64,000 nt of DNA from Panicum virgatum (Eukaryota; Streptophyta; Magnoliopsida; Poales; Poaceae). The stretch is from contig NC_053137.1 of the NCBI RefSeq assembly GCF_016808335.1, positions 5,469,904-5,533,903 of the forward strand, read 5' to 3'. The position numbers were made by a program, and so were the translations under genes. A model generated the notes under the pieces. The model searched no databases and was not told the origin of the DNA. It saw nothing but the letters and a program-made list of their open reading frames with translations. Positions 10,653-21,239 of the stretch are shown in pieces (the first letter of the stretch is position 1; every line of letters begins with the position of its first letter).

Positions 10653-11740
10653 TTTTTTTTTCTCGAACGGCGCATGAGGACTGCACGTCATTTCATTTAA
10701 GATAGAAAAAAAGGAGAGAGTACAGAGGTTAGACAACCCCTGTACTCCGTACAGTTTTGTAAAGGTCGACTCTTACAAAAGAAAAACAATCCATGATCAT
10801 GCCCCTAGGACCTAAGGTGCCAGGGGCATCGACCTATCTAGGAGCTCCTTGAGTTTGGATGCTCTTGCCATGCACCAAAGAGCACACTCGCTGGACACAG
10901 TCTGGAGGAGCAACTGAACACTTGGCCGAGCACCCTCGAACACACAAGCATTGCGGTGCTTCCAGATTTCCCATGTGACCAGGATGATGAGGGAGTTCAG
11001 ACCCCTGCGACGATCTTTTGGCACAGATTTTATAGTTAAGCTCCACCAAGCTGAAAAACTGGTCGTCGAAGTAGCAGGCCCGGCAATGACCAAATTCAGG
11101 TGCTGAGATATTAGCGACCAGCATTGCCGGGTGAACACACAGGTGAGAAGGAGATGCCTGGCTGTTTCATGTTCTTGGTCGCAAAGAGGGCAAGCAGCTT
11201 GGTGAGGCAGGCCCCGCTTGGCGAGGCGATCAGCAGTCCAAATGCGTTGCTTGATGGCTAACCAGAGGAAGAACTTGCAGCGCAGAGGAGCCCAGCTCTT
11301 CCAGATTCGCTTCCAGGGTGGAAATCTGATGGAGCCGACAAAGCAGGCAGCATAAGCTGTTTTGCTGCTATAGGAACCTGACGGACTTAATTTCCACCGG
11401 AACTGATCAGGTACCCCCTGCTGTAAAATTACCCCATCCATAAGGTCCCAAACCTGCAGATACTCCATCAAGACTTGAACTGTTAAAGCACCTCTAATGT
11501 CTTGAACCCACCCTCTATTTTGTAGTGCTTGAGCTATTGTCCTTGACTTTCTCACTCTTTTTGGTACAGTTCTGAATACATTGGGGGCTAATTCAGCCAG
11601 TGTTCCCCCATTAAGCCACCGGTCTGTCCAGAATAGGATGGATTCGCCGTCGCCAACCACTGCATCGATTGCCATATCAAAAAGAGCTTCATCTATCAAT
11701 TGCAGGTTATGATCCAACTCCCAAATGATTTGTTTGGAGC
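10653..11740 (-). mobile_element. 5'-truncated LINE with RT-associated zinc-binding (zf-RVT) domain
   Basis: A 301-codon minus-strand frame (11717-10812) matches the C-terminal part of plant L1-type LINE ORF2. It contains GDGESILFWTDRWLNG, then WKRIWKSWAPLRCKFFLWLA, the CPLCDQEHETARHLLLTC zinc-binding motif and VTWEIWKHRNACVF. The reverse transcriptase and endonuclease parts are missing, as in 5'-truncated copies. The element ends on the left in a 3' UTR and a T run at about 10653-10661, its poly(A) tail in antisense. The 5' limit near 11740 is approximate and I found no convincing target duplication. The frame is intact, but as a fragment it has no function of its own. Confidence 0.85.
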
Positions 11741-12240
11741 GTTAAATATTGAGTCAAGCAGGGTTTTACGAAATTGATAGATGAAGTCATCGAGTTGTTC
11801 TTGGTCTGGATCTCCAAGATCCTAACGATATCTTATAGAAACTACACTTATAGCGAATAGGTTCCTTTTTCCTCGGAAAAGATGGGAAACACAGCTAAGA
11901 TTTACCAATATTCCAATAGATCATCCTCCAATGCCAGAGTACTTTAGCTCACCTTTCTGCAAACAGGACATACGTAAGAGCTTCAATAACGACCAATGTT
12001 TTATGAACCCATCAGGTCATAACAATTGTATGAAGCAGGCATGATTTAACTTTGATAATCAAAAGAACATGCAGATTTTGACAAACTTTTACTGCAAATA
12101 TAGTGTAGTTTCTACAAGTTCATTCACCTAAACAAATTAGCAGTTAAGAAGCAAATACAAAGCTAAGTTGTAAACAAATATGCATTAGGTATGAACTCTA
12201 CGAAAAGCAGTTGCTCATATCATCGTAGTAATTACCAGTT
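11741..12240. other. No gene recognised; possible dead exon on the minus strand
   Basis: A short minus-strand open stretch after an AG at about 11830 runs leftward and reads PDQEQLDDFIYQFRKTLLDS. It could be an exon of the weak gene at 14398 or a LINE remnant. I could not connect it with a consistent reading phase. Confidence 0.25.
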
Positions 12241-12380
12241 TTTTTTTTAACCGAAAACAGCGAGGGAGGCCCCCGCTGTTGAAATTTTATTGAAAGAAAG
12301 GGTATTTACACAACAGAAGAGAAAACAAGACTAAACATACAAGGTATAGAGACTGGAAGAAAAATCTTTACAAAACAAAA
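12241..12380 (-). mobile_element. Truncated LINE 3' end with 14-bp target duplication
   Basis: A 140-bp insert starts with a T run (poly(A) tail on the minus strand) followed by AACCGAAAACAGCGAGGGAG, typical of grass LINE 3' UTRs. AGTAATTACCAGTT occurs at 12227-12240 and 12381-12394. It is too short to code. Confidence 0.75.
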
Positions 12381-12770
12381 AGTAATTACCAGTTTACCAC
12401 AGAATTTCATCATTTTTGTGCCACCAAGGTGTTATCGAGTTATCCAGAAGTAATCACCACAAGTTTCATCCTTCAGCGATTCGAGCTAGACAAAGCATCT
12501 ACTCATTAAGGTCACTAGTTGCTAAGACGAACAACAAGCAGTGCCACCCCGCAGCAGAAAGTCACAACCAAGTACCAGAGAACAAAAATGTAGTCCTGCA
12601 GGAGATAAAACACTAGTTAAGTTTCCAGAGTCAATCAATACAAAGCAGAGTACGGCAGATTTGTTGATTTTCAGTTATTCAAGTTCAATGCATGCAAGCT
12701 CCTTTAGCTATTCCTAAACTCTTTGTCACATCAATAAAATATTATCGTGAGATCCTATATATGTATTTAC

Positions 12771-14398
12771 CGAGGAGGTCCTCGTGTCTTCCACCTGGGC
12801 ACGGGAAGCCACAACTGCCTTGGTGATTACCTCCTCTACCATGCTGTGGGGTGCGGTCAGTGATCCAGCCTGCATGTCAATCAGATATAAATATATATTT
12901 TCCTTTCAGTGAAACAAGAACAACGTTACTCCACCGCAGATTGCACAAATAGAGAAGAGAACAGAAACACAGACAACGGAAATGCGAAAAACACCCCACA
13001 TAAAAAATGACCAAAAGAAAGACAATGAACCAAATAATCAACTATTAAATGATCACCAACACAGTACTCACAAACAAAACTTGCCAGGTCCGACCCATCC
13101 AAACTTCAGCAAACCTCATTTTGGAGACTGATGCTTGTGGAAATAGCATATTATATCAATATATGGAAGAAAAGGCATCTACCAAATCTACTTATGATAA
13201 GGAGGCCATGGCTATTTTGGAAGCTTTAAAGAAGTGGAGACACTACTAATTGGGAGCTAAACTCATCATTAAGAAATACCACCAAATCTTAGATATAATA
13301 ATACTCAGATTGATTGGTGGAATTCAACGTAAGTTGGACTTTGACTATTTAGCAGAATACAAGAACAGAAAAGAGAACTAGGAGTGGATTCTATCAATGT
13401 TCTTATGGCGTCGCCTAGGCGACAAGGCGCTCCCCTATTTTGGCCCGCCTAGGCGTTTTAGCCCGCCTAGGCGTCGCCTTAGCCCGCCTAGGCGGCTAGG
13501 CGGTGGTGACTCGCCACAACTCGCCTTAACGCCATAAGAACATTGGATTCTATTGAATATGTCGACGGAACACAACATCATTTGCTACCACGTTACTACC
13601 ATGAGCTTTGTCAGAGCTCAATTCAGGTTGATGGATGGAGAACTTCTGAACATTCAGGCAGAGTAGTTTGTAGGTATCAGCTGGAAGGAATATAGTAAGT
13701 GGACATTTTTATGAAAAGTGGTAAATGGACGTTTGACGTGATGAAGATTGGAAGTTCACTGCCCACTTTTTGAAGAATATCATCCCACAGGGTTAAAGAC
13801 TTAAAGTTACTCCATTGTAAAGTGGCTGTGATTTCTCTAGAAAATGACTGTAATTTGTTTCACGTTGCTGTAAAAAGAAGACCTAATTTATTTCACGGTG
13901 CTAACGCTCATTTAATTCTCTTAGCTGAAGAATACTAGGCCTATCTCTAGTGTTCCTCCGTGTCTACCAATGTTCATCAATTTCGAACACAAAATTATCC
14001 CAAATTGAATGCAAATTCAGATCCTAGCACTGCAGGGTATGGCATGGCGGAAATTGGTGGGTGCCCGCGGCCGACCTGAAACTCGCCACAAGGGTCTATT
14101 CGCAACTAACATCGATGCAATATGTTATAATGTTAATCCTACTTAAACCGACGTTGACGATGACGGTGAGGGAGGCCGTGGCGGCCGCAACGGCCAGCTT
14201 CTCGACGTCCTGTCTGCGCACGGCGAGGTTCTCCGGGGAAGTCTTGGCGACGCAGCTCCTCACGCTGACGGCCACGGTCTCCCCTGCGTCCTCGACGCTC
14301 ACCAGGCCTCCAGGCGCGAGGAGAGCCCGGACCAGGTCCCTCGCCCTCACGGCGACCGCCTTCGTGATGACGGCACGCTCCGCCTCTTCCGACGCCAT
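12771..14398 (-). CDS. Hypothetical minus-strand gene, two candidate exons
   Basis: I do not recognise this protein. Candidate exon 1 is 14398-14149. Its ATG at 14398 sits in good context (AGATGGCG), and it encodes about 83 residues (MASEEAERAVITKAVAVRAR ... VEKLAVAAATASLTVIVNV) ending at a GTTTAAGT donor. A second candidate, 12869-12771, is exactly 99 nt between CAG and GTAAAT and reads in one frame as 33 residues including SMVEEVITKAVVASRAQ. That resembles the start of exon 1, so it may be an alternative or duplicated exon. Exon 1 ends in phase 1 while that frame needs phase 0, so a connecting exon is missing or the pairing is wrong. The intervening sequence holds gypsy and hAT-like insertions. 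GC-rich codon use in exon 1 supports coding; the rest is weak. Confidence 0.4.
13085..13760 (+). pseudogene. Decayed gypsy (Ty3) polyprotein fragment, RNase H region
   Basis: The plus strand reads LILETDACGNSILYQYMEE and STYDKEAMAILEALKKWRHY, the RNase H start (catalytic Asp in TDA) and a hallmark stretch of Ty3/gypsy pol. A stop follows at 13248, and degraded but recognisable connection-domain sequence continues to about 13390. It is then interrupted by a MITE (13395-13545) and trails off by about 13760. No LTR is attached. Confidence 0.7.
13395..13545. mobile_element. hAT-like palindromic MITE with CGCCTAGGCG core repeats
   Basis: The terminal inverted repeats CAATGTTCTTATGGCG (13395-13410) and CGCCATAAGAACATTG (13530-13545) match perfectly over 16 bp. 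The flanks repeat GATTCTAT (13387-13394 and 13546-13553), an 8-bp duplication as in hAT elements. If the end bases are assigned otherwise, GGATTCTAT gives 9 bp as in MULEs. The inside contains several CGCCTAGGCG or near-identical palindromes. It is nested in the dead gypsy fragment. Confidence 0.75.
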
Positions 14399-14571
14399 CT
14401 GCCACAAAACCCTGTTACGAGCGCAAAATGCCAGCGAAACGAGCGAGAATCAGCGGAGGAGGAGGTGGCCGATGAGGACGCCGAGGTTCGCCGCGCCGCT
14501 CACCTGCGAAGCAAAGCGACGCCGGCAGCGAGGTGGGGAGGGGTCGTGCGCGGCTCGAGCGTGAAGGCGGC

Positions 14572-14657
14572 GCGGTTTGGTGTGGGCCCTCTTGGAGCTC
14601 GGAGACGGCGGTGGTGACGTGGTGTGTGCGGTTTGGTGTGGGCCCTCTCGGAGCTCG
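14572..14657. repeat. Direct repeat upstream of the hypothetical minus gene
   Basis: GCGGTTTGGTGTGGGCCCTC occurs at 14572 and again at 14628, each continuing to GGAGCTCG (56-bp spacing, one mismatch over 30 bases). If the gene at 14398 is real, this lies in its promoter or 5' UTR region. Confidence 0.7.
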
Positions 14658-14659
14658 AA

Positions 14660-15781
14660 GAAGAAGGCCGTGGAAGACGGGGACTCCTATATGTCTATAA
14701 AGCCCAAGGTGCAGTTAACCATTTTTGGGCCTGGGAGCCTCCGATCGTACGTGCCGAGCGCACAGCTGTAGGAGGACCCAATCGCAGGCAGCCAGCAGCC
14801 CAAGAGACTAACGTGAAGAGGCGGAGAAGCAAAGCCGCAGATCTCTCTGGTACTTTTTGTTCTCTGCCCACCATGAATGTCGGAAGGCTCAACATGAGCA
14901 CGGTGCTATGCCTCTTTTTGTTTCTTTTTTTTTCTATTTTTCAACTCTAATTCTTGTAAAACCATCTTTAAGACTTCAACACTTGTTTTGAGTTGATTCA
15001 ACACTCTGAAAAGACTATTCCTACATTTTGGATATACTAATTCAACATTTTTAGAATAAATGTTGAAATAGTATACTATATATGTTGAAATGATCTGTTC
15101 AAAATATTGAGACAGTATATTCAAATGTTGAAGTTTTAAGATAAAAAAATAAAATAACATATTGGATCTTGTTTTGTTCCATTAATTTCGAAGAATATTT
15201 TGATTCAAACGGGTTCTAAATTGGATTTATGGTTTAAGAGAAAAGATCACTTGAAGTTAGAAACTTGATTAACTTTCCAACCACGTCCATCCACTCATTC
15301 TGCATGTCTACTTTACGCCGCTTGCGTCCTCTGCTCTGCTCCCGTCCGTGTCGGGCACGCTGCCTGCTACCCACGTGGTTTCATCACATTCATTTATTTT
15401 AGTTGGCACAGATCTCAAACACTAGAAGATATTTTACGGAAGATCTATAGGTTTTCCGGTGGAAGACTCTTAACGTTGGAAGGCCCAGCAGGGAGCGCAG
15501 TAGGCCTTAGACGGGCCGGTAGGCGGTAGCTGGAGGAGGTCAACCGTCGGCCCGTTTTAAGCAACAATAAGAAGTGTCTAGAGGACTTAAATGAAATTTA
15601 AGTACATAATCAGACTGGAATTTGTAAGGCTTACAATGCCAAAAAGGGTCAATTCATAGTTTCTGATTTTGCATGCAATCATCTCTGGTTACGGAAGAAA
15701 ATTCATAGCATTCCTTTGAAGATGAATGCATTTTCTGCCATTCGTTTAGCGTCGAAAAATCTCATCAGTCTGCACAGTAAC
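14660..15781. other. Intergenic stretch, no gene recognised
   Basis: A GC-rich 200-bp part (14660-14870) precedes AT-rich sequence with several TTGAAAT/TTCAACA motifs. I see no domain, RNA gene or element ends. The last five bases, GTAAC, are the target duplication of the LTR-like block that follows. Confidence 0.4.
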
Positions 15782-18700
15782 TGAAACGACCCGGGTTTTC
15801 GAACGAAGAACCCGAATCTCTATATCATTGTGATAGCCCCTGGATCAGTACCTATCACATACAGAACTCATTTCAGACAGTAAATCAATTCATATTCACT
15901 TAAAAGAGATTCAAACATGAATTTAATTATTACAATATCCAGAGAATTTGCAGTACGAATTTATTACAAGCATATTGGGCTAAACTGGAACAAACAGAAA
16001 ACGGTAGCGGTAACTGGTCTTCAGGTCATCCTTCATCTCGAACTTCATCTCCACAGGCAGCACTTGAGCGTAGCACGAGCTTCTAAGTTTCAATCGTACC
16101 ATCCGTCGGTGTTGGCGTCGAACTCCTGTTCGGATCCTGCAACTTGTCAAACTATCCCCAAGGACGGGATAGGTTCACGTCACCATCCGTAGTCAAGCTA
16201 TAAGTGGATGCAAAGGTATAAAAAATAGCTAAGGATAGGCTGAAGTTTCCTATACAAACACAAGTATATAAATACATGTCAACTGTCACTCTCCGACACG
16301 GACCATACCGGCACCGGTCAACTACAAACCCCAGGTCGGTGCAGGAACTCCCTCTCCCTGCACCTCAGCTGACTCCACAGGGGGAAGTGGACTAGAGGGA
16401 GGTAGAAAGCTGGGTTTACTACTCTAGATGAAGTAACAAAAGAGTAGAAATGTACATGACTGAGTACGCAGCTATACGTATAGTTTTCACCCTGCAGGGG
16501 TTGTACACATGTACCTACTCGCCCCGAATCCAGTCGGCAAGCTACTCCAACTGTTTCCGAGGCACCGGCCTACCGAAGCACTTCGAAGAGCGAGACTAAC
16601 CGCTACGGCACCATCCTGTCCCTCCAGGTTGGGATGCATCCCCTCTCAAGAGGTCGCCCTGGAGTTGTGTGGCTCACCCCTTGCCCTCCGGAGTTTGTGT
16701 AAGGCCCATGGTCCTTCCGCATCGGGCCTCCTCCGCACAACTCGACCCCTAACAGGTCTGGTGACGCGCATAGCTAGCTCGGACCGGATCCACCCTCATA
16801 GTGGATAAGTGGTGTGCACGCTCACAAAGTCCCACAAATCATAGTTACCGCATATGTCCATAAGCACCGGGGCAAGCACTCCTCACGCAGTCCTCCGCAG
16901 TGGTCCGCCAAGGCACCCATAACAGGTATTGTCTCTCCTTGGGCACCCATAACAGGTATTGCCCCTCCTTCTCTTCCCGCACCCGCCACAGGTGCTCCCC
17001 AGAATGTGCCCAATACACATTCCCGGCCAGTAACTTGCCCCCGCTAAAAGCCCTACCTCTGGGCTCCTCACAAAGTGGGTCTCCAGCATGCCAAGACTAT
17101 CATATCATGAAATCCCATACCCAAACACTCTCATAGTAGCCAAAGCATCCAAGAATCAATCAAGGTATAGGGATGCAAGGAATATGGTATAAGTAGGCCA
17201 TGCAGGCTTATCTCACATACACACAAGTAATGCAATAGCAATTCTAGCAAACAATGTCTAATAGGTATTCCGTCATAGATGGGTGTGAACCAGAGTGTTC
17301 CTCGTAGAACTCCTAGGCCTCCTGGTAGTCCTGGTCGTCGGTCTACTCTTCAGCAGCAGGATCTATTCGTAATTACGTATTACTATAGGGGCCAAAGTGC
17401 AAAAATGCACAAAACTACTCAAATAAAATCCAACTCATAATAAAACCTACTCTAACGCGTAGAGCATGTTTTTAGAAGAATTATGAAACTGGTTTCATAA
17501 TTTTCAGAGCTCCGGTTGATTTATTACGAATTTCTGAAGCTTAAAACAATTTCTGGAATTAAATAAAGGTTTTCGGAAAAAGAAAACACACAGGCTGACA
17601 CGCGGCAGCACCAGGGAGTGCCCCGTGTCCTGCTGACGTCAGCAGGAGATGACGTCATCGTTGACTCGGTCAACTTTGACCCAGTCAACGGGTCCACGTG
17701 TCAGGTCAGCAGGGTCCGCGGTCAGTGGGGTCCACCAGTCAGCCTCACAGGAGAGAATGACATGTGGGACCCGCGTGTCAGGTTTTTCCAGGAAAAGGAA
17801 AAAGGAAAAAGGCTAAAAAGGGCAGCTGGGCCGGTTCAGCGCGGTTTAAAGGCCGGCTCGGGACAGGTGCTCGCGGCTCGCGGCTTGGCGGGCTGGTCTG
17901 GCCTGGTGGAGCCGCGGCTTGGCAGGCCGGCTCTTGATCTTGGGCTGGCAGCAGCCCTCTTCTTCTTTTCCTTCTTCATTTCTTCTCCTTTCCTCCTCCC
18001 TTCCGCAGACAGAGTTGGCCCGCCCATCGGAGCATCCTCCTCTTCTCTGCTTCTCTCGCCTCCTCCTCCTTCTTGCTCCTTGCCGGCGGGCTACTCTGAC
18101 GGGCCAAGGCAGGGGCAACGGCGGCGCATGGTGCGGTCAGGGCGAGGTCGGGCGGCGAGGTCAGGCTGGAGCGGCAGCTCTGCCCTGGCAAGGTAAAGCG
18201 GGCCGGACATGGACTCGGGTGAGGGTGGACATGGCTCGTGGCGACACGGCGGGTAACGTCTGCGCGAGGCACGGCAGCAGCAGTGAGCTCAGCTCGGCCT
18301 TGCTAGGGGAATGACCCTCAACACGGCCGGCCAGGGTGCGGGCGCGCGCGTGCGTGCGCTTGGGAAACCAGAGCGTGGCACAGCAGCGCTAGGCGGGCGA
18401 AGAGGGTTGCGACGGCGGAGCTGGGCGATTTTTCCAAGGCACGGCGAAGCCGCGCATGAGTGCAGCAGCGCACGCGGAGCGCTCGGCAAGAAGCCATAGT
18501 GGCGCTCGCGTGTGCCATGCCACGACGTCGTGACGGCGGCGGCCGTGGGCTCCGGTTCAGGTTAGGTCACGGCGCGCGCGAGCTCCCGACTTCCGGTTTC
18601 GCGGCGAAGGGCGAGGACAGGGGCATCGCGGGGCAACAAAACGGGAGGTCTGGCAGGCGGCGGGTTCGCGTGTGCGCATGTACGGCCGAGGCAACGTCGT

Positions 18701-20515
18701 GCGATGTGCGCGTGAACGAGGCCGCGGCGTGGTCTGGGTGGGTGCCTGGTCTGTGAGCAGGGGCGTCTCCTTGGCGTGGGGTGTGTGCGCTCACGGCGCG
18801 GCGCGTCGCGGCTATGGCGAGGCAGCCGTGCGTGGGTGAGGCGGGACAGAGGCTCGGCGCGTGGCTAGGTGTGGGCGCGCGCAGACCGGTGGTGGCCTCG
18901 CACGCTCGGTGCGGTGTGCGCGTGTGTCCAGGGCGGTGTTCGCGCGCGAGCACTTCGGCATGGCCGAAGCTGAGGCGAGGTGGGGCGGTCATGGCGGCTC
19001 GGCTCGGTCAGCGCCAAGGCAGGGCAAAGGCCTGCGCTTGGGCAGCAGAGCACGCGCGCACGCACGCGACACACGCATGGCGTGGCCGCGGCGGCGGCGA
19101 TGGGCAACAGCGGCGGGGACAGGCAAAGGGCTCCTGCAGACGAGGCACACAAAAAAGAGGGTAGGAGGGCCCTATGGCGGCTATGGCTCAACGGCGGCGA
19201 GGTGAAGCGGGTGCCTACCGGTTGGGCTGAGGAAGAAAGGCCTAGAGCGTTGGCGAGGCGCGGCCGTGACCACTCGGAGCTGTGCCGTGCCGAGCAGGAT
19301 CGTCGGTGCAGGGGATCGGGGCGCCGGCTCGGTGATGTTCCAGCGGGCGGCGTCCTTCCTCGGCGGCTCCTCCTTGCTGGCGTGGCGGTGGCGCACCTCC
19401 TCCTTTCCTTCTCCTTCTTCTCCTCTCCTTGCCTTCCTTTGCTTCTTTCCCTCCCTTTCTCCTTCCTTGGTGGCGGCGATGGAAAGGGAAGACTTTCCCC
19501 CGAGGCTAGGGTTTTGGGGACGGACGATTGCGGTTTTAAAGGAGGCTGGGGCTTGGACTTGGGCATCACGGCGGCACGGACGCCGAGGATTGCCCCGCGG
19601 ATGGCGGTTCACGGACGGGGCTACGTGGCGCGCATCAAGGGCATCTCCGCTTCGAGGTCGGGGTCGCAGGCGCGGGTGGTTGCGCTCCCGCGTCGCGGAG
19701 CGGGGACAGGCGAGCGTCAGCGGAGCAGGTGAGGCAGGGCTCGGCGGAAAAGGCGGGCGCGCGCGGCAGGCGGTGTCGTCCGTGTGAGCGGCGTCGGCGC
19801 AAGGCGTGAGGGGGAAGAGATACAGGGGAAGGGGGAAAGCTGCCGGTGGGTCCCCACGGTCAGCGAGTGTGGGAGAGGGGTGTGGGGGTGCGCCGGTGAG
19901 GTGGTGACGGGCTGGGCTGGTGGTGGTGTCGGGCTGGCACGCGCGGGTTGGGCTGCGGGAGATCGGGCCGAGGTGCTGCGCGGTTTGGGCTGGGAGGCGT
20001 GCTAGCGGGCCGAAGGCGGGGCGGATCGGGCCGCGCAGGGTGGAGTGGTGTGCTGGGCCGTGAAGCGAAGCAGGCCGGGTTAGGTGGGCTAGGGGAGAGG
20101 TTAGCGGGCCGGGTTTGGTTTGGGAGGTTAGCAGGCCGGGCTGAGGTAGGTTTAGGAAGGGGTTTTTTGGGCTGGTTAGATGGGTTAGGGCCTGTTAGTA
20201 GTTAGAGGTTTAGTTAGTTTGTGAATTTAGTTTGAATGGCTATTTCAAACTAAATTCCACTCAATTTCATACAAAGACAATGAATACTAATCGAATTCAA
20301 ATAAACAAGGTAGATCCAAAAAGATGCAAATAAAACCAAATAAATCACGCTAACATTATAGTCCTTGTTAATTTGTTTTTAATTTACTAGGAGTTTGGGA
20401 TAGAAAAGAAGACATTCTTAAGTTATTCTAGCTATTAACACTTCCACACAAAAAGTTTTTGAAAACTCGCATTTTTGAAATTTATAAGATTCCGTAAAAA
20501 TTACAGGATGTTACA
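15782..20515 (-). mobile_element. 4.7 kb LTR-like block, probable solo LTR
   Basis: The block starts TGAAACGACCCGGG and ends GGATGTTACA, so it has TG...CA ends, and it is flanked by GTAAC at 15777-15781 and 20516-20520, a 5-bp duplication as made by LTR-element integrase. On the minus strand it begins TGTAACATCC, a common start of long gypsy LTRs in grasses; orientation is inferred from that alone. I see no second LTR, primer-binding site or gag-pol, so recombination to a solo LTR is the simplest reading. Inside are an AT-rich left third with a 30-bp tandem repeat (GGCACCCATAACAGGTATTG at 16912 and 16942) and a very GC-rich part (17600-20200). The long ORFs there are composition artefacts, open on both strands without domains. 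Confidence 0.65.
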
Positions 20516-20520
20516 GTAAC

Positions 20521-21239
20521 AATGGCATCCCGCATCCGTATAAATGCTGAGGGTTGGAGTGTTGGACTATGAAGAACACAATATCATGTGTACAAATCGA
20601 ATGGGTCTCCTCAGTACTGGACTTACCCGCTGACGTGTGGGCCCGAGTGCAGTGGGGCCCACACAACAAACCCAGTCTCTCCTCTCAATTATACCGGGCA
20701 AGACTCAATTATTATTGACCATCACTGTATTCTGTTTAATTCCAACATAGCTACACTCGCTGCTTTCAGCCCACAGTCCACAACTCAGTAAAAAGCAACA
20801 CATTGTGAACAAAATTTGAATTTCAGCAATAACAATTTCTCATAAATCCCTAGTGTGCTAACTTTTTTGTGGAACTAATATTTAAAGAGCAATGAGCTAC
20901 TTGTTGCAGCATCGTGTACTCGTGTAGATCCCACTTCTAGGAAACTACAGCCTTGGTCAACACAAAAATCATGGCGTTGTGCAGCCCATTCTAAAATACT
21001 GCATGATGAAGCTGCACCTACCACATACTACAGATGTATTTCACAAACTCTGCCCACTCTGCTTGTCGTCAGCATCAATCAATTCCTCTGTATGATCCAA
21101 TCTCGACTTCTGTCTGAACTCTTGTTATGGACTGCCTGCCTTACGACCATCATATAGGGGCCCCTTAGTGTATGGATCCTTTTAACTCGGCCAGTCATGT
21201 GAAGTAACCATCTGATTAAAGCGCTAAGTTGTTCGTGAG
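20521..21239 (-). other. 3' UTR of PNPase gene and flank
   Basis: Downstream of the PNPase stop (TAG at 21242-21240, minus strand). It should hold the 3' UTR and polyadenylation signals; I see no separate gene. Confidence 0.4.

Noticed and set aside
17618..20205. Many long overlapping frames on both strands (up to 250 codons)
   Set aside because: All lie in the GC-rich part of the LTR-like block, are open in opposite strands at once, and show no domain or splice logic; stop codons are simply rare in this composition.
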